This document shows positions 63,567-64,000 of a DNA stretch of 64,000 nt, in pieces. Position numbers and translations under genes: made by a program. Positions within the stretch are counted from its first letter, which is position 1. Every line of letters starts with the position of its first letter. The DNA is taken from NCBI RefSeq assembly GCF_005049045.1, contig NZ_SUPK01000003.1, forward strand, positions 186,001 to 250,000, given 5' to 3'. This DNA is from Cohnella pontilimi. Lineage in GTDB: Bacteria; Bacillota; Bacilli; Paenibacillales; Paenibacillaceae. Below the pieces are notes generated by a model. The model was not told the origin of the DNA and made no database searches. It saw only the letters and a program-made list of their open reading frames with translations.

Positions 63567-64000
63567 TCAGTTGCCGCCGACTCGGGAAAGATCCCGCATG
63601 TTGGCTTCGAAAGCGGCAAGCAGCGCTTGTTCCCCGTTAAGTCCTTGAGCCTGAACTTTGGCGATTTGCTCCATCATCCGTTTGTAATCTTTCGGGATAA
63701 CTTTCAGGAACTTCGGCAGGAACGAGTTCCAATCATCCAGAATGGTACGGGCGAGTTCGCTGTTGGTGTACGTGGCATGTTTCTCGATCATTCCCCGCAC
63801 TTCTGCGATCTCGGATTCCTCTTCGAGATTTTCCACTCCGACCATCTCATAATTTAAACGCTGGACGAAGTTGCCTTCCCAATCGATGACGTACGCGATG
63901 CCTCCCGACATGCCGGCCGCGAAGTTGCGTCCTGTGCGTCCGAGCACAACCACACGTCCGCCCGTCATATATTCGCAGCCGTGATCTCCCACGCCTTCGA
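63567..64000 (-). CDS. gltA: Glutamate synthase large subunit, C-terminal part (gene continues off the right edge)
   Basis: About 144 C-terminal codons. EGVGDHGCEYMTGGRVVVLGRTGRNFAAGMSGGIAYV is the GXGXG-domain motif of ferredoxin/NADPH glutamate synthase large subunits; the remaining helical tail (IAEVRGMIEKHATYTNSELARTILDDWNSFLPKFLKVIPKDYKRMM) is also standard. The enzyme makes two glutamates from glutamine and 2-oxoglutarate. The frame runs open to base 64000, so only the 3' end is seen. Confidence 0.93.
   Translation of the reverse strand, partial: EGVGDHGCEYMTGGRVVVLGRTGRNFAAGMSGGIAYVIDWEGNFVQRLNYEMVGVENLEEESEIAEVRGMIEKHATYTNSELARTILDDWNSFLPKFLKVIPKDYKRMMEQIAKVQAQGLNGEQALLAAFEANMRDLSRVGGN

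Noticed and set aside
1-64000. tRNA, rRNA, IS element or prophage genes
   Set aside because: None recognised; the phage-like element is only the XRE-type repressor and its sites, with no phage structural or integrase genes.

Overview
The window looks like chromosomal DNA of a spore-forming Firmicute in the Paenibacillus/Cohnella group. Evidence: tandem T-box leaders, a c-di-AMP riboswitch, an SspH spore protein, a CapC/Wzz/BY-kinase phosphoregulatory set, an SLH-domain surface protein, copper-amine-oxidase-like stalk domains, many TTG/GTG starts with strong Shine-Dalgarno sites, and a gene block like the B. subtilis ydi region (thiL-tsaE-tsaB-rimI-tsaD, ABC-F, moaC, tatA, tatC). Flanks look GC-rich; about 43.2-54.8 kb is visibly AT-rich. 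No rRNA, tRNA, IS element, prophage or CRISPR array was seen.

0-14 kb (housekeeping): a minus-strand operon runs fthC-moaC-mogA-moeA-like-tatA-tatC. A divergent ABC-F gene is followed by a cluster of DnaA boxes (5.4-5.7 kb). leuA is read through two tandem Leu-type T-boxes. Then come an M32 carboxypeptidase and the t6A/thiamine operon thiL-tsaE-tsaB-rimI-tsaD.

14-26.8 kb (mixed): a Gly/Met/Ser/Gln repeat protein with a probable 5' frameshift, a GyrI-like/VOC gene set, a GNAT-PhzF-lipoprotein operon, a c-di-AMP riboswitch in front of a secreted CAP protein, sspH with a small partner behind a sigma-G-like promoter, a bacterial NHEJ pair (Ku and a stand-alone LigD polymerase domain), a repeat-rich 0.6 kb intergenic region, and cardiolipin synthase.

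27-42.3 kb (surface genes): two glycosyltransferases, a DUF4910-type aminopeptidase-like protein, an aldo/keto reductase-like protein and a GDP-fucose-synthase-like protein (the last three each lack expected catalytic residues), a MazEF module, an ABC exporter, VanZ, a stalk-domain protein and a 1447-residue secreted subtilase.

42.5-61.6 kb (polysaccharide locus, all minus strand): CapC phosphatase, Wzz, BY-kinase, a structured intergenic RNA, SLH protein, PglF-type dehydratase, GalU, initiating phosphoglycosyltransferase, PglD/EpsM-type acetyltransferase, PglE/EpsN-type aminotransferase, GT2, UDP-glucose dehydrogenase, GT2, GT4, Wzy, Wzx (apparently with an ATC start), pyruvyltransferase and acetyltransferase. 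The set is consistent with a Wzx/Wzy-dependent, probably bacillosamine-type-initiated, acidic pyruvylated polysaccharide under tyrosine phosphorylation control.

61.6-64 kb: a small CXXC protein, a PilZ protein, an XRE-family repressor, a 47-residue ORF, and the 3' part of the glutamate synthase large subunit.

Most interesting signal: a 15-bp palindrome, GATACA-N3-TGTATC, recurs at or beside promoters of the capC operon, the CXXC gene, pilZ, the xre gene itself, the subtilase, the fucose-synthase-like gene and the GT8/aminopeptidase-like divergent pair. This suggests a local XRE repressor regulon for cell-surface functions, with the structured RNA between kinase and SLH gene as a possible second, post-initiation control layer.
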